Assembly (NCBI GenBank): GCA_023387695.1
Contig: JAEWHT010000090.1
Coordinates: 1 to 40,828 of the forward strand
From: Pseudomonadota bacterium
GTDB taxonomy: Bacteria; Pseudomonadota; Alphaproteobacteria; Rhizobiales; Xanthobacteraceae
DNA length: 40,828 nucleotides
Direction: 5' to 3'
Below the pieces are notes generated by a model. That model had not been told where the DNA came from. It made no database searches and was given only the letters and a program-made list of their open reading frames with translations. Both the position numbers and the translations under genes were made by a program. Every line of letters starts with the position of its first letter. The stretch's first letter is position 1. Of the stretch, positions 17,920 through 25,044 are shown in pieces.

Positions 17920-17937
17920 TGTGAAGTGTGCATCACA
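17920..17937. promoter_or_regulatory. PpsR/CrtJ box 1 upstream of bchF
   Basis: The sequence is TGT, 12 bases, ACA, an exact match to the PpsR/CrtJ consensus TGTN12ACA. It is 5 bp from a second exact match, the paired arrangement known at many PpsR targets. It lies in the region I take to be the bchF leader/promoter. Confidence 0.7.
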
Positions 17938-17961
17938 GCAATTGTAAAGACTGTTTGACAA
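17932..17961 (-). promoter_or_regulatory. Candidate bchF promoter overlapped by PpsR boxes
   Basis: On the minus strand TTGTCA (17961-17956) and TGTGAT (17937-17932) are separated by 18 bp, a 5/6 and 4/6 match to the -35 and -10 elements. The two PpsR boxes cover the -35 plus spacer and the -10. This would start transcription near 17925, about 60 bases before the proposed CTG start of bchF. It is an inference from spacing and overlap only. Confidence 0.35.
17943..17960. promoter_or_regulatory. PpsR/CrtJ box 2 upstream of bchF
   Basis: A second exact TGTN12ACA, with palindromic outer bases (TGTAAA and TTGACA). Box-to-box distance is 23 bp (start to start), close to two helical turns, which suits cooperative binding by two tetramers. 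Together with box 1 it argues that this stretch is promoter rather than coding DNA. Confidence 0.7.
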
Positions 17962-18120
17962 CTCGCTGGACGAGTGATGCGATGGTGCGGGATCAGGGGA
18001 CACCAGCAAAACATCAAGGCCGGCAGCATCGCCTATCGTTTGATTGGCCTTGAGATGGTGCATCGCTTGACCCCGGAAGTGCGAGCCCGATGAGGAGAGG
18101 CTAGTCCGCTCCAAAACGAG

Positions 18121-18154
18121 TGTCAACAAAAACTGACGTCAATAAGACTTGACG
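18121..18154. promoter_or_regulatory. Degenerate PpsR-like double site between bchF and the aerR-like gene
   Basis: Two overlapping imperfect sites occur here: TGTN12ACG at 18121-18138 and CGTN12ACG at 18137-18154, each with TGAC/GTCA-type arms. They lie 41 bp before the aerR-like start and may control that gene or a longer bchF transcript. The deviations from TGTN12ACA make this weak evidence. Confidence 0.35.
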
Positions 18155-18194
18155 ATTTCGCAAGCTTCCGTTCAAATGCTCAGGGAGGCATTCG

Positions 18195-19094
18195 ATGACC
18201 GATCTCAATGAAACCGCCCCTCCGCCGGCCGGGTTCGCCGCTCGCGCCGCCCGTCGAAACATTGAAACTGGTCTTCACCGCAAGCTTCCACCACTGGTCG
18301 TTCGCGGCACCACACTTTCTCATCTCAGCCGGACCGTTGAGGTCGAGATCATCCCTCGTCTGGTGATGGCGCACGGCAACGCAGTGCAACATACCGCGCC
18401 GTCGCAAATTCCCGCAGATAACGGCGGCGTGGTGGACTTCGCCGAGTTGGTGCTGGGAACCGAAAACAATCGGGCGGCGGACCTCATTCAGTCCTATCGC
18501 GATCGCGGCGTTCCGCTCGAGACCATCTATCTCGATCTCATGGTCCCGGCTGCACGCCATCTGCGTCATCTCTGGATGAACGACGAATGGGATTTCGCCG
18601 ATGTCACCCTCGCATTGTGGCGCATGCAGCAATTGCTGCGCGACTTCAGCCCCGCCTTTTGCGCCGACGCCGGTGTCAAATCGGCCGGCTTGCGCGCCCT
18701 GCTCACGGCAGGCCCCGACGAAAAGCACGACATTGCCCACATGATGTTTGGCCTCGTCCTCGCCGGCGAATTCTTTCGGCGTGACGGCTGGGATACATGG
18801 ATCGAGCCGGAACCCACCGGCGCTGCCTTCATTGAAACGATCCGGACGCAATGGTTCGACGTCGTCGAATTCTTTGCCAGCAACGACAAGAAGCTGGACG
18901 ACCTCGCCACGAGCATCCGCACGATCCGGCGTGAATCGTCCAATCGCAATATCGGTGTCATGGTCTGCGGTCCCGCGTTCACCGAACGGCCCGAACTCGT
19001 CCTGCTGGTCGGGGGCGACGCAGTCGTCTCCGACTTCAGTCATGAAGCCTTGCAAGCCCAGAACGTCGTCAACCTCCTGACCGAGCGGCGATAG
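18195..19094 (+). CDS. aerR: AerR/PpaA-like B12-domain (SCHIC) antirepressor
   Basis: This 299-residue soluble protein lies directly upstream of ppsR1, the classic position of AerR (Rhodobacter capsulatus) or PpaA (R. sphaeroides), which bind PpsR/CrtJ and modulate it. A helical domain like that of B12-binding proteins is seen around residues 90-150 (LETIYLDLMVPAARHLRHLW, then NDEWDFADVTLALWRMQQLL). An alpha/beta domain follows from about 165. The likely cofactor histidine is His178 or His182 in DEKHDIAHMMFG; the canonical DxHxxG motif is not intact. Family members use cobalamin, and some heme, so the ligand cannot be decided here. A ribosome site AGGGAGG precedes the ATG. The N-terminal 85 residues are not recognised. 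Confidence 0.85.
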   Translation: MTDLNETAPPPAGFAARAARRNIETGLHRKLPPLVVRGTTLSHLSRTVEVEIIPRLVMAHGNAVQHTAPSQIPADNGGVVDFAELVLGTENNRAADLIQSYRDRGVPLETIYLDLMVPAARHLRHLWMNDEWDFADVTLALWRMQQLLRDFSPAFCADAGVKSAGLRALLTAGPDEKHDIAHMMFGLVLAGEFFRRDGWDTWIEPEPTGAAFIETIRTQWFDVVEFFASNDKKLDDLATSIRTIRRESSNRNIGVMVCGPAFTERPELVLLVGGDAVVSDFSHEALQAQNVVNLLTERR

Positions 19095-19169
19095 GCTGGC
19101 TTTGTGAAAGCGACGCCGGGATGACATTCGCCGCGAGAGGACCGCTGTTGTCGGAGGGTGATTTCGTCC

Positions 19170-20600
19170 GTGAAGGCTTTCAGGGCTCCGAAAGAATCGC
19201 TTGGCGATCTCGATGCGGACGTCGCGGCCACGCTGATTGCCGCGGCCTCCGACATTGCGCTCGCCATCGACCATGAAGGAGCGATCCATGACGCCGCCTT
19301 CCAGCGCGCGGATCTGCCGCTGGAACTGAAATACAGCGACCAATGGGTCGGGCGCTCCTGGCAGGCAACGGTCGCCGAGGAAAGCCAGAGAAAGATCGAA
19401 CAATTGCTGGAGGAAGCAGCCACGAAGCGGGTCTCGCGGTGGCGGGAAATCCGCTACCACGCGGTGCGCGGCCCCGACATTCCGATCCTCTATTCTGTGG
19501 TCGCGACCGGCGAGCAGCGTTTCGTCGCCATCGGCCGCGATGTTCGCGCCGCCGCAGCGCTTCAGCAGAAGCTGGTCGAGGCCCAGATCGCCATCGAGCG
19601 CGATTACTCGAAGATGCGCAACGTGGAATCGCGCTACCGTATTCTGTTCCAGATGTATTCAGAGCCGGTGCTGATCGTCGATGCCTCAACTCACCGGGTC
19701 GTTGAAGCCAATCCGGCAGCCTCGATCCTGGTCGGCGAGGGCCCGACGCATTTGATCGGAAAGCTTTTTCCGGACGCCCTGTTGATCGATGACCCAACCG
19801 CGCTTCAGTCCATTTCCCTTGCGCTACGTACCCAAGGGCGCATCGAGGCGCTGAAGCTTCGGCTGGATAATGGCCGGGAATTCTCGCTCGACGGGATGTT
19901 CTTCAGGCAGGACGTCTCATCATTCTTCCTGTTGCGCTTTATGCCGATGGCACCAATGTTGGCGTCTCCCGTGACCCGCGCAGACGAAACGTCGCAGGTG
20001 CTTCAGTTTGTCGAGGACGCGCCGGACGGTTTTGTCCTGACCGACCGGGATGGCCGCCTGCTCCGCGCCAACACGGCCTTCCTGCAGCTGGCGCAGATCG
20101 AACACGAGAAGCACGTTCACGGCGAGAACATCGATCGCTGGATCGGAAAATCCAGCGTCGATTTCGAGATCTTGCTGACGAATCTGCGTCACCACAGGTC
20201 GCTCAAGCTGTTTTCGAGCGTGGTTCGTGGCGAGCACGGCTCGCCCGTCAACGTCGAGATCTCCGCGGTTGCCCTCGGTCCGCAGGATGATCCAAGCCTC
20301 GGCTTTGTCATCCGCAATGTCGAACGGCGCATTGGCTCCATCTCAGGCCCCCACTCCGAAATCCCGCGATCGCGCGAGCAGCTGACCGAGCTGATCGGAC
20401 GCGTTCCACTGAAGGAGCTGGTGCGCGAAACCACCGACGTGATCGAGCGCATGTGCATCGAGGCGGCATTGAAGCTGACCGGCGACAACCGCGCCACCGC
20501 TGCGGAAATGCTGGGGCTCAGCCGCCAGAGCCTCTACGTCAAGCTGCGGCGCTTTGGCCTCGCCGAGGTCAGTGAATATGACGAAGGCAAGGTTGGGTAA
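19170..20600 (+). CDS. ppsR1: Photosynthesis regulator PpsR1 (CrtJ family)
   Basis: PpsR proteins are tetrameric DNA-binding regulators of bacteriochlorophyll, carotenoid and light-harvesting genes. The 476-residue product has an N-terminal PAS-like domain, a Q-linker helix (LQQKLVEAQIAIERDYSKMR), two PAS domains (about 155-260 and 280-385) and a C-terminal FIS-type helix-turn-helix (NRATAAEMLGLSRQSLYVKL). There is exactly one cysteine, Cys429 in ERMCIEAAL, just before the HTH. Work on Bradyrhizobium ORS278 describes PpsR1 as redox-sensitive and PpsR2 as not; the cysteine pattern fits. The GTG at 19170 is preferred over GTG 19158 because the CGGAGG ribosome site would abut the latter. It lies next to the AerR-like partner and 6 bp before bchG. 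Confidence 0.92.
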   Translation: MKAFRAPKESLGDLDADVAATLIAAASDIALAIDHEGAIHDAAFQRADLPLELKYSDQWVGRSWQATVAEESQRKIEQLLEEAATKRVSRWREIRYHAVRGPDIPILYSVVATGEQRFVAIGRDVRAAAALQQKLVEAQIAIERDYSKMRNVESRYRILFQMYSEPVLIVDASTHRVVEANPAASILVGEGPTHLIGKLFPDALLIDDPTALQSISLALRTQGRIEALKLRLDNGREFSLDGMFFRQDVSSFFLLRFMPMAPMLASPVTRADETSQVLQFVEDAPDGFVLTDRDGRLLRANTAFLQLAQIEHEKHVHGENIDRWIGKSSVDFEILLTNLRHHRSLKLFSSVVRGEHGSPVNVEISAVALGPQDDPSLGFVIRNVERRIGSISGPHSEIPRSREQLTELIGRVPLKELVRETTDVIERMCIEAALKLTGDNRATAAEMLGLSRQSLYVKLRRFGLAEVSEYDEGKVG

Positions 20601-20606
20601 CGTCTC

Positions 20607-21509
20607 ATGACCGATATCGCTCCAGTCTCCTCGCTCACGCGGCCGTCCCCGCTGGTCGTGCTCGAATTGCTGAAGCCGATCACCTGGTTTCCGCCGATGT
20701 GGGCGTTCGGCTGCGGGATCGTGTCATCTGGACAGAGCCCTGTCGGGCGCTGGCCCACCGTGCTCGCAGGCGTCCTTCTTGTTGGGCCGCTGGTTTGCGC
20801 AACGAGCCAGGCGGTCAACGACTGGTTCGATCGCCATGTCGATGCGATCAACGAACCGGACCGGCCAATTCCCTCGGGGCGCATTCCCGGTCGTTGGGGA
20901 TTTTACATCGCATTGATCTGGACGGCCTTGTCGCTCGCAGTCGCGGCTCAGCTCGGCCCCTGGGCCGGCGGCGCGACAATATTCGGGCTCATCCTGGCCT
21001 GGGCGTACAGCGCGCCGCCGATCCGGCTCAAACAAAATGGCTGGATCGGCAACAGCGCGGTCGGTCTTTGCTATGAGGGACTGCCTTGGCTGACTGCCGC
21101 CGCGATCATGACCAATGGTGCACCGGACTGGCGTATCGCCATTGTGGCGCTGCTCTATAGCATCGGTGCCCACGGCATCATGACCCTCAACGATTTCAAA
21201 TCCATCGAGGGCGACCGCAAGATGGGCATCTTCTCCTTGCCCGTGCACCTCGGTGCGCATCGCGCTGCGCTATTGGCCTGCGTCACGATGGCATTGGCGC
21301 AGGCGGTTGTCGTCGCGCTGCTCTGCCTGTGGCACCGTCCATTCCACGCAGCCATCATCTTTGTGATGCTCATCGGCCAATTCGCGTTGATGCGCAAGCT
21401 GCTGCAAAATCCGCGCGAACGAGCACCCTGGTACAACGCCACCGGCGTCAGTCTGTATGTGCTGGGCATGTTGGTCACTGCGTTCGCGCTCGGGGGACTC
21501 GGGACATGA
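20607..21509 (+). CDS. bchG: Bacteriochlorophyll synthase (bacteriochlorophyllide esterification)
   Basis: BchG attaches geranylgeranyl diphosphate to bacteriochlorophyllide a at the membrane. The 300-residue UbiA-type prenyltransferase has about nine helices. The first Mg-prenyl-diphosphate motif is NDWFDRHVDAINEPDRPIPSG; its core N71-D72-x2-D75-x3-D79 is complete. The second is NDFKSIEGDRKMG near residues 195-207. The early segment ELLKPITWFPPMWAF is typical of chlorophyll synthases rather than ubiquinone enzymes. It starts 6 bp after ppsR1 and its stop overlaps the next gene as ATGA. Confidence 0.96.
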   Translation: MTDIAPVSSLTRPSPLVVLELLKPITWFPPMWAFGCGIVSSGQSPVGRWPTVLAGVLLVGPLVCATSQAVNDWFDRHVDAINEPDRPIPSGRIPGRWGFYIALIWTALSLAVAAQLGPWAGGATIFGLILAWAYSAPPIRLKQNGWIGNSAVGLCYEGLPWLTAAAIMTNGAPDWRIAIVALLYSIGAHGIMTLNDFKSIEGDRKMGIFSLPVHLGAHRAALLACVTMALAQAVVVALLCLWHRPFHAAIIFVMLIGQFALMRKLLQNPRERAPWYNATGVSLYVLGMLVTAFALGGLGT

Positions 21510-22852
21510 AGAGACAAGCACCGCCACCACTCTCCTGGTTTGGCATTATCCGCCTCGGCTTCGTGCAGGCCGCACTCGGCGCGATCGTCGTGCTCACGAC
21601 ATCGACGTTGAACCGGGTCATGGTGGTCGAGTTCGCACTGCCGGCGATGCTGCCCGGCTTGCTGGTCGGCCTTCACTACGCGATGCAGATCCTCCGTCCG
21701 CGTCTCGGCTATGGCTCCGACCTCGGCGGCCGCCGCACGCCGTGGATCATCGGCGGCATGGCCGTGCTTGCTTCGGGCGGCGCGCTCGCGGCCGTCGCGA
21801 CCGCGTGGATGGCGACCTGGCTGCTCGCCGGAATCACCCTGGCAGTGGTCGCTTTCATCATGATCGGCATCGGCGTCGGCGCCGCCGGGACGTCGCTGCT
21901 CGTATTGCTCGCCAAGCGCACCGCGCCGGAGCGGAGAAGCGCGGCGGCATCCATTGCCTGGATCATGATGATCGCGGGCTTCATCGTCACCACAATCGTC
22001 GCAGGCCGCGCGCTCGATCCCTATTCGGGCGGCCGGCTTGTCCTCGTCTCATCGACGGTCTCGGCGATCGCTCTGCTCCTCGCCATCGCGGGCATCTGGA
22101 ATATCGAAGGTGAAGCGTTGCCGCAACGGCGCTTGACCATCGCGCCCCGCGAAACATCCTTCGCGAATGAGTTGAAGGAGATATGGGCGGAGCCAAAAGT
22201 CCGCCGCTTCGCTATCTTCATCTTCGTCTCGATGCTCGCCTACAGCGCCCAGGATCTCATCCTCGAGCCGTTCGCTGGCGCAGTGTTCGGCATGACACCG
22301 GGCGAAACGACGAGATTGTCAGGCACTCAACACAGCGGTGCCCTGATTGGCATGATCCTCGTTCCCGTCATCAACATGCTGATGCCATCATGGCGAACGC
22401 GCACCAGACCCTGGATCATGGGTGGCTGCATCGCATCGGCGCTGGCCTTGTCCAGCCTCGCGCTTGCAGCGCTTGTCGGCCCGCCATGGCCGCTACAGCT
22501 CTCGGTCCTGGCGCTCGGCATCACCAACGGCGTCTATGCGATCGCCGCGATCGGGGCGATGATGAATCTCGTCGGCGCAGGACAGCGTGACCGCGAAGGT
22601 ACGCGCATGGGCGTGTGGGGCGCGTCACAGGCGATCTCGTTCGGGCTCGGTGGTTTGCTGGGGACTCTCGCCAGTGACGGGGCTCGACTCATTCTGCCGT
22701 CACCATCGCTCTCCTACGCGACTGTGTTTGCGGCCGAGGCCGGCCTGTTCGTCGTTGCGGCTTACCTTGCGGTCTGGATCGGCAAGCCGCTGTCCAACGA
22801 CGATGCCGAGAGATCGCTGGCCATGGCAGGCCAGGCAAGGAGCACGACATGA
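21506..22852 (+). CDS. PucC-family pigment/LH assembly transporter (Bch2/ORF428 type)
   Basis: This 448-residue protein with about 12 helices belongs to the same PucC/BCH2 family as LhaA but is distinct from it. Family stretches are VLTTSTLNRVMVVEFALPAM, LRPRLGYGSDLGGRRTPWI, QDLILEPFAGAVFGMTPGET and GVWGASQAISFGLGG. It lies between bchG and bchP, the position of the gene called orf428 or bch2 in other PSCs. It may pass newly esterified bacteriochlorophyll to LH proteins, an inference from location. The start at 21506 makes an ATGA overlap with bchG; the longer open frame is a bchG shadow. Confidence 0.92.
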   Translation: MKRQAPPPLSWFGIIRLGFVQAALGAIVVLTTSTLNRVMVVEFALPAMLPGLLVGLHYAMQILRPRLGYGSDLGGRRTPWIIGGMAVLASGGALAAVATAWMATWLLAGITLAVVAFIMIGIGVGAAGTSLLVLLAKRTAPERRSAAASIAWIMMIAGFIVTTIVAGRALDPYSGGRLVLVSSTVSAIALLLAIAGIWNIEGEALPQRRLTIAPRETSFANELKEIWAEPKVRRFAIFIFVSMLAYSAQDLILEPFAGAVFGMTPGETTRLSGTQHSGALIGMILVPVINMLMPSWRTRTRPWIMGGCIASALALSSLALAALVGPPWPLQLSVLALGITNGVYAIAAIGAMMNLVGAGQRDREGTRMGVWGASQAISFGLGGLLGTLASDGARLILPSPSLSYATVFAAEAGLFVVAAYLAVWIGKPLSNDDAERSLAMAGQARSTT

Positions 22853-24051
22853 TCCAGGCCCGGACGTTCGATGTCGCAGTCGTCGGAGGCGGACCTTCGG
22901 GTGCCACCGCAGCCAACGATCTGGCTCGTCGCGGATACCAGGTGGTGCTACTCGACCGCGCGGGCCGGATCAAACCATGCGGCGGCGCGATCCCGCCGCG
23001 GCTGATTGCCGAGTTCGAGATCCCCGACGAACTTCTCGTCGCGCGCATCTCGTCCGCCCGAATGGTGTCACCCACCGACAGGCAGGTCGACATGCCGATC
23101 GACGGCGGCTTCGTCGGCATGGTCGACCGCGATGTCTTCGACGAATGGCTGCGCGAACGCGCCGCGCTTTCAGGGGCCGAACGGCGGACAGCGACTTTCA
23201 AACAGTTTCAACGCGACAAGGATGGCATGGCGACGCTCGTCTGCGAGTCGCGCGACACCCAGGGTGCCTTGGAGACGATTTCGATCCGAGCGCGTGCCGT
23301 GATCGGCGCCGACGGCGCGCTGTCGACGATCGGCCGTCAATGCGTTCCCGGCGCGGACAGCATTCGCTACGTCTTTGCCTATCATGAGATTGTCCAGTCA
23401 CCCGAGCAGGGGCAGTTTCCCTTCGACGGCACGCGGTGCGACGTGATCTATCGCGGCAAGCTGTCGCCGGACTTCTACAGCTGGATCTTCCCGCACGGCA
23501 CCACCACCAGCATCGGCACGGGCAGCGCCCGCAAGGGATTTTCCCTGCGCGGTTCCGTGAGCGAGTTGCGGCAGGCGCTTGGTCTCGACCAGGCCACCAC
23601 CGTTCGGCGCGAAGGCGCACCCATTCCGCTCGAGCCGCTCAAGCGATGGGACAACGGCCGTGATGTCCTGCTGGCGGGCGACGCCGCTGGCGTCGTGGCG
23701 CCGGCGTCCGGCGAGGGGATTTACTACGCAATGGCCTGCGGACGCTGCGCGGCCGATGCGGTTCATCAGTTCCTACTCACGGGTGATGCGCGGGAGTTGA
23801 AGCGAGCGCGCAAAAGCTTCATGCGCCTGCATGGCGGCGTGTTCTGGATCCTCGGACTGATGCAGCGCTATTGGTACACCAACGACAGCCGTCGCGAGCG
23901 CTTCGTCGCCATTTGCCGGGACCGGGACGTTCAGCAATTGACGTGGGATGCCTATATGAACAAGGCGCTGGTGCGCGCCCGACCGCTGTCGCATGTGCGG
24001 ATCTTCTTCAAGAACATCGCGCATCTGACCGGGCTCGCGCGCGCGACCTGA
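22849..24051 (+). CDS. bchP: Geranylgeranyl bacteriochlorophyll reductase
   Basis: BchP reduces the geranylgeranyl tail to phytyl with NADPH and FAD. It has 400 residues. The N-terminal dinucleotide fold is VAVVGGGPSGATAA (residues 9-22). Other family stretches are KPCGGAIPPRLI (44-55), GMVDRDVFDEWLRERA (88-103), ADGALSTIGRQC and the second FAD motif DVLLAGDAAGVVAPASGEGI. The C-terminal helices (RLHGGVFWILGLMQRYWYTN) are typical. It overlaps the preceding transporter gene by ATGA and is the last identifiable pigment gene of this plus-strand run. Confidence 0.96.
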   Translation: MIQARTFDVAVVGGGPSGATAANDLARRGYQVVLLDRAGRIKPCGGAIPPRLIAEFEIPDELLVARISSARMVSPTDRQVDMPIDGGFVGMVDRDVFDEWLRERAALSGAERRTATFKQFQRDKDGMATLVCESRDTQGALETISIRARAVIGADGALSTIGRQCVPGADSIRYVFAYHEIVQSPEQGQFPFDGTRCDVIYRGKLSPDFYSWIFPHGTTTSIGTGSARKGFSLRGSVSELRQALGLDQATTVRREGAPIPLEPLKRWDNGRDVLLAGDAAGVVAPASGEGIYYAMACGRCAADAVHQFLLTGDARELKRARKSFMRLHGGVFWILGLMQRYWYTNDSRRERFVAICRDRDVQQLTWDAYMNKALVRARPLSHVRIFFKNIAHLTGLARAT

Positions 24052-24066
24052 TGGGACGTGGCTTCG

Positions 24067-24330
24067 ATGATCGATTTCCTGTCCGGCGTCCACGCCGTCG
24101 ATCTGATCCTGGTGATCGTCGCAGCCGAGATCGTCGCGATCACGCTGTACTGGCACATGAGGCGACGCGGCATCGCGCCCGCGCAATTGCTGCCGAACCT
24201 GGCAGCAGGCGCGCTCCTGCTGCTGGCGCTACGCCTGTCTCTCAGCGACTATTCCTGGCCGTGGTACACAGCGTGCCTGGCGCTGGCGGGCGTCGCCAAC
24301 GTTGCCGATCTGAGGCAACGCTGGCGTTGA
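24067..24330 (+). CDS. Small membrane protein of unknown function after bchP
   Basis: This 87-residue protein (90 if GTG at 24058 is used) has three likely membrane helices: about 8-26 (AVDLILVIVAAEIVAITLY), 37-55 (NLAAGALLLLALRLSL) and 61-78 (YTACLALAGVANVADL). A basic cytoplasmic loop (HMRRRGIAP) separates the first two. It follows bchP by 15 bp on the same strand and so is probably co-transcribed with bchG and bchP. I do not recognise a family. The hydrophobic pattern and the lack of a good competing frame support it as real. Confidence 0.7.
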   Translation: MIDFLSGVHAVDLILVIVAAEIVAITLYWHMRRRGIAPAQLLPNLAAGALLLLALRLSLSDYSWPWYTACLALAGVANVADLRQRWR

Positions 24331-24339
24331 CGCGACAGA

Positions 24340-24801
24340 CTACTTCTTGTCCGGCGAGAACGTCTTGATATAGGCGATGACGTCCTTGCGCTGTTGTTCA
24401 TTGGCAAGCTTGAACACCATCTTGGTCGATCCAGTGGCAAGATCAGCCTTGCCCTTGTCGGTTAGGAATTTCTTCAGGAACGCGTTGGGATCGGGCAGAT
24501 ACTGAAAGATCAGATCCTCGCTCCACACGAGGCCGTTCTCCCCCGCATGCTTGTTGAGGTCGGAATAGGCAAAGCCCGGCGCAGTACCGGATTGCCGGCC
24601 GATGACACCGGTCAGGACGGGACCAACCATGTTCTTCGCATCGGGACCGATGCGATGGCAGGTCATGCACTGCTTGAAGATCTGCTCGCCCTTTGTCGCG
24701 TCGCCGCCGGCTCCCTCGCCCGCAGCGAAGCTGGTGGACGGGACCAGTGCGGCAACGGCCCAAAGGGCTGTTGCGATTGTCGCCATTCTTCCGATCATCA
24801 T
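24340..24801 (-). CDS. cycA: Soluble cytochrome c2
   Basis: This periplasmic c-type cytochrome should carry electrons from cytochrome bc1 to the oxidised reaction centre. Of its 153 residues the first 26 are a signal peptide (hydrophobic ATIATALWAVAALV, cleavage after SFA). The heme motif is Cys45-Met-Thr-Cys48-His49. The sixth ligand is Met128 in GSTKMVF. VGPVLTGVIGRQSGTAPGFAYS is the usual loop, conserved mainly in its first 12 residues. A strong GGAGGT site precedes the start. It is convergent with the small membrane gene, 9 bp apart. With no pufC present, it is the best candidate in this window for direct reaction-centre donor. The symbol cycA is used by analogy. Confidence 0.93.
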   Translation of the reverse strand: MMIGRMATIATALWAVAALVPSTSFAAGEGAGGDATKGEQIFKQCMTCHRIGPDAKNMVGPVLTGVIGRQSGTAPGFAYSDLNKHAGENGLVWSEDLIFQYLPDPNAFLKKFLTDKGKADLATGSTKMVFKLANEQQRKDVIAYIKTFSPDKK

Positions 24802-24834
24802 CTTACCTCCCGAAGGTCGCTTCTCGGATATCGT

Positions 24835-24863
24835 TATGATTGCTTAACGAGCTATAGTGTCAA
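24835..24863 (-). promoter_or_regulatory. Candidate cytochrome c2 promoter with TGTCA repeats
   Basis: On the minus strand a perfect TTGACA (24863-24858) is followed after 17 bp by ATCATA (24840-24835), a plausible sigma-70-type promoter about 34 bp before the start codon. TGTCA occurs as a direct repeat at 24858-24862 and 24871-24875 on the plus strand. A one-mismatch PpsR box (TGTN12ACC, 24871-24888) lies just upstream. PpsR control is possible but the box is imperfect. Confidence 0.4.
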
Positions 24864-25044
24864 TAATACTTGTCACTAATAATATACCGCAAGCCCCATC
24901 GTTCCCACCTACCCCGACAAACAGACCTGAATTGGCCTTTCCGGCACGAAAGCAGGGGAGCCCGTAAATTTGGCTTGACAGTCTTGCCCGGGCAGGCAAA
25001 CGGTCATACTGGCTGGACCGCCAATGTGTTAGCGTCGCTTCACC

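Noticed and set aside
17857..18129. Annotating bchF from ATG 18063 or 18129
   Set aside because: It would add 67-89 residues not typical of BchF and place two exact PpsR boxes in coding sequence. It is kept as an alternative in the bchF entry rather than as a feature.
18149..18163. FixK/FNR-like palindrome TTGACGATTTCGCAA upstream of the aerR-like gene
   Set aside because: FNR/FixK sites need TTGAT-N4-ATCAA in 14 bp. This is 15 bp with a wrong centre and two changed positions.
18180..19460. 426-codon minus-strand frame opposite the aerR-like gene and ppsR1
   Set aside because: Antisense to two recognisable proteins, and it shows no domain of its own.
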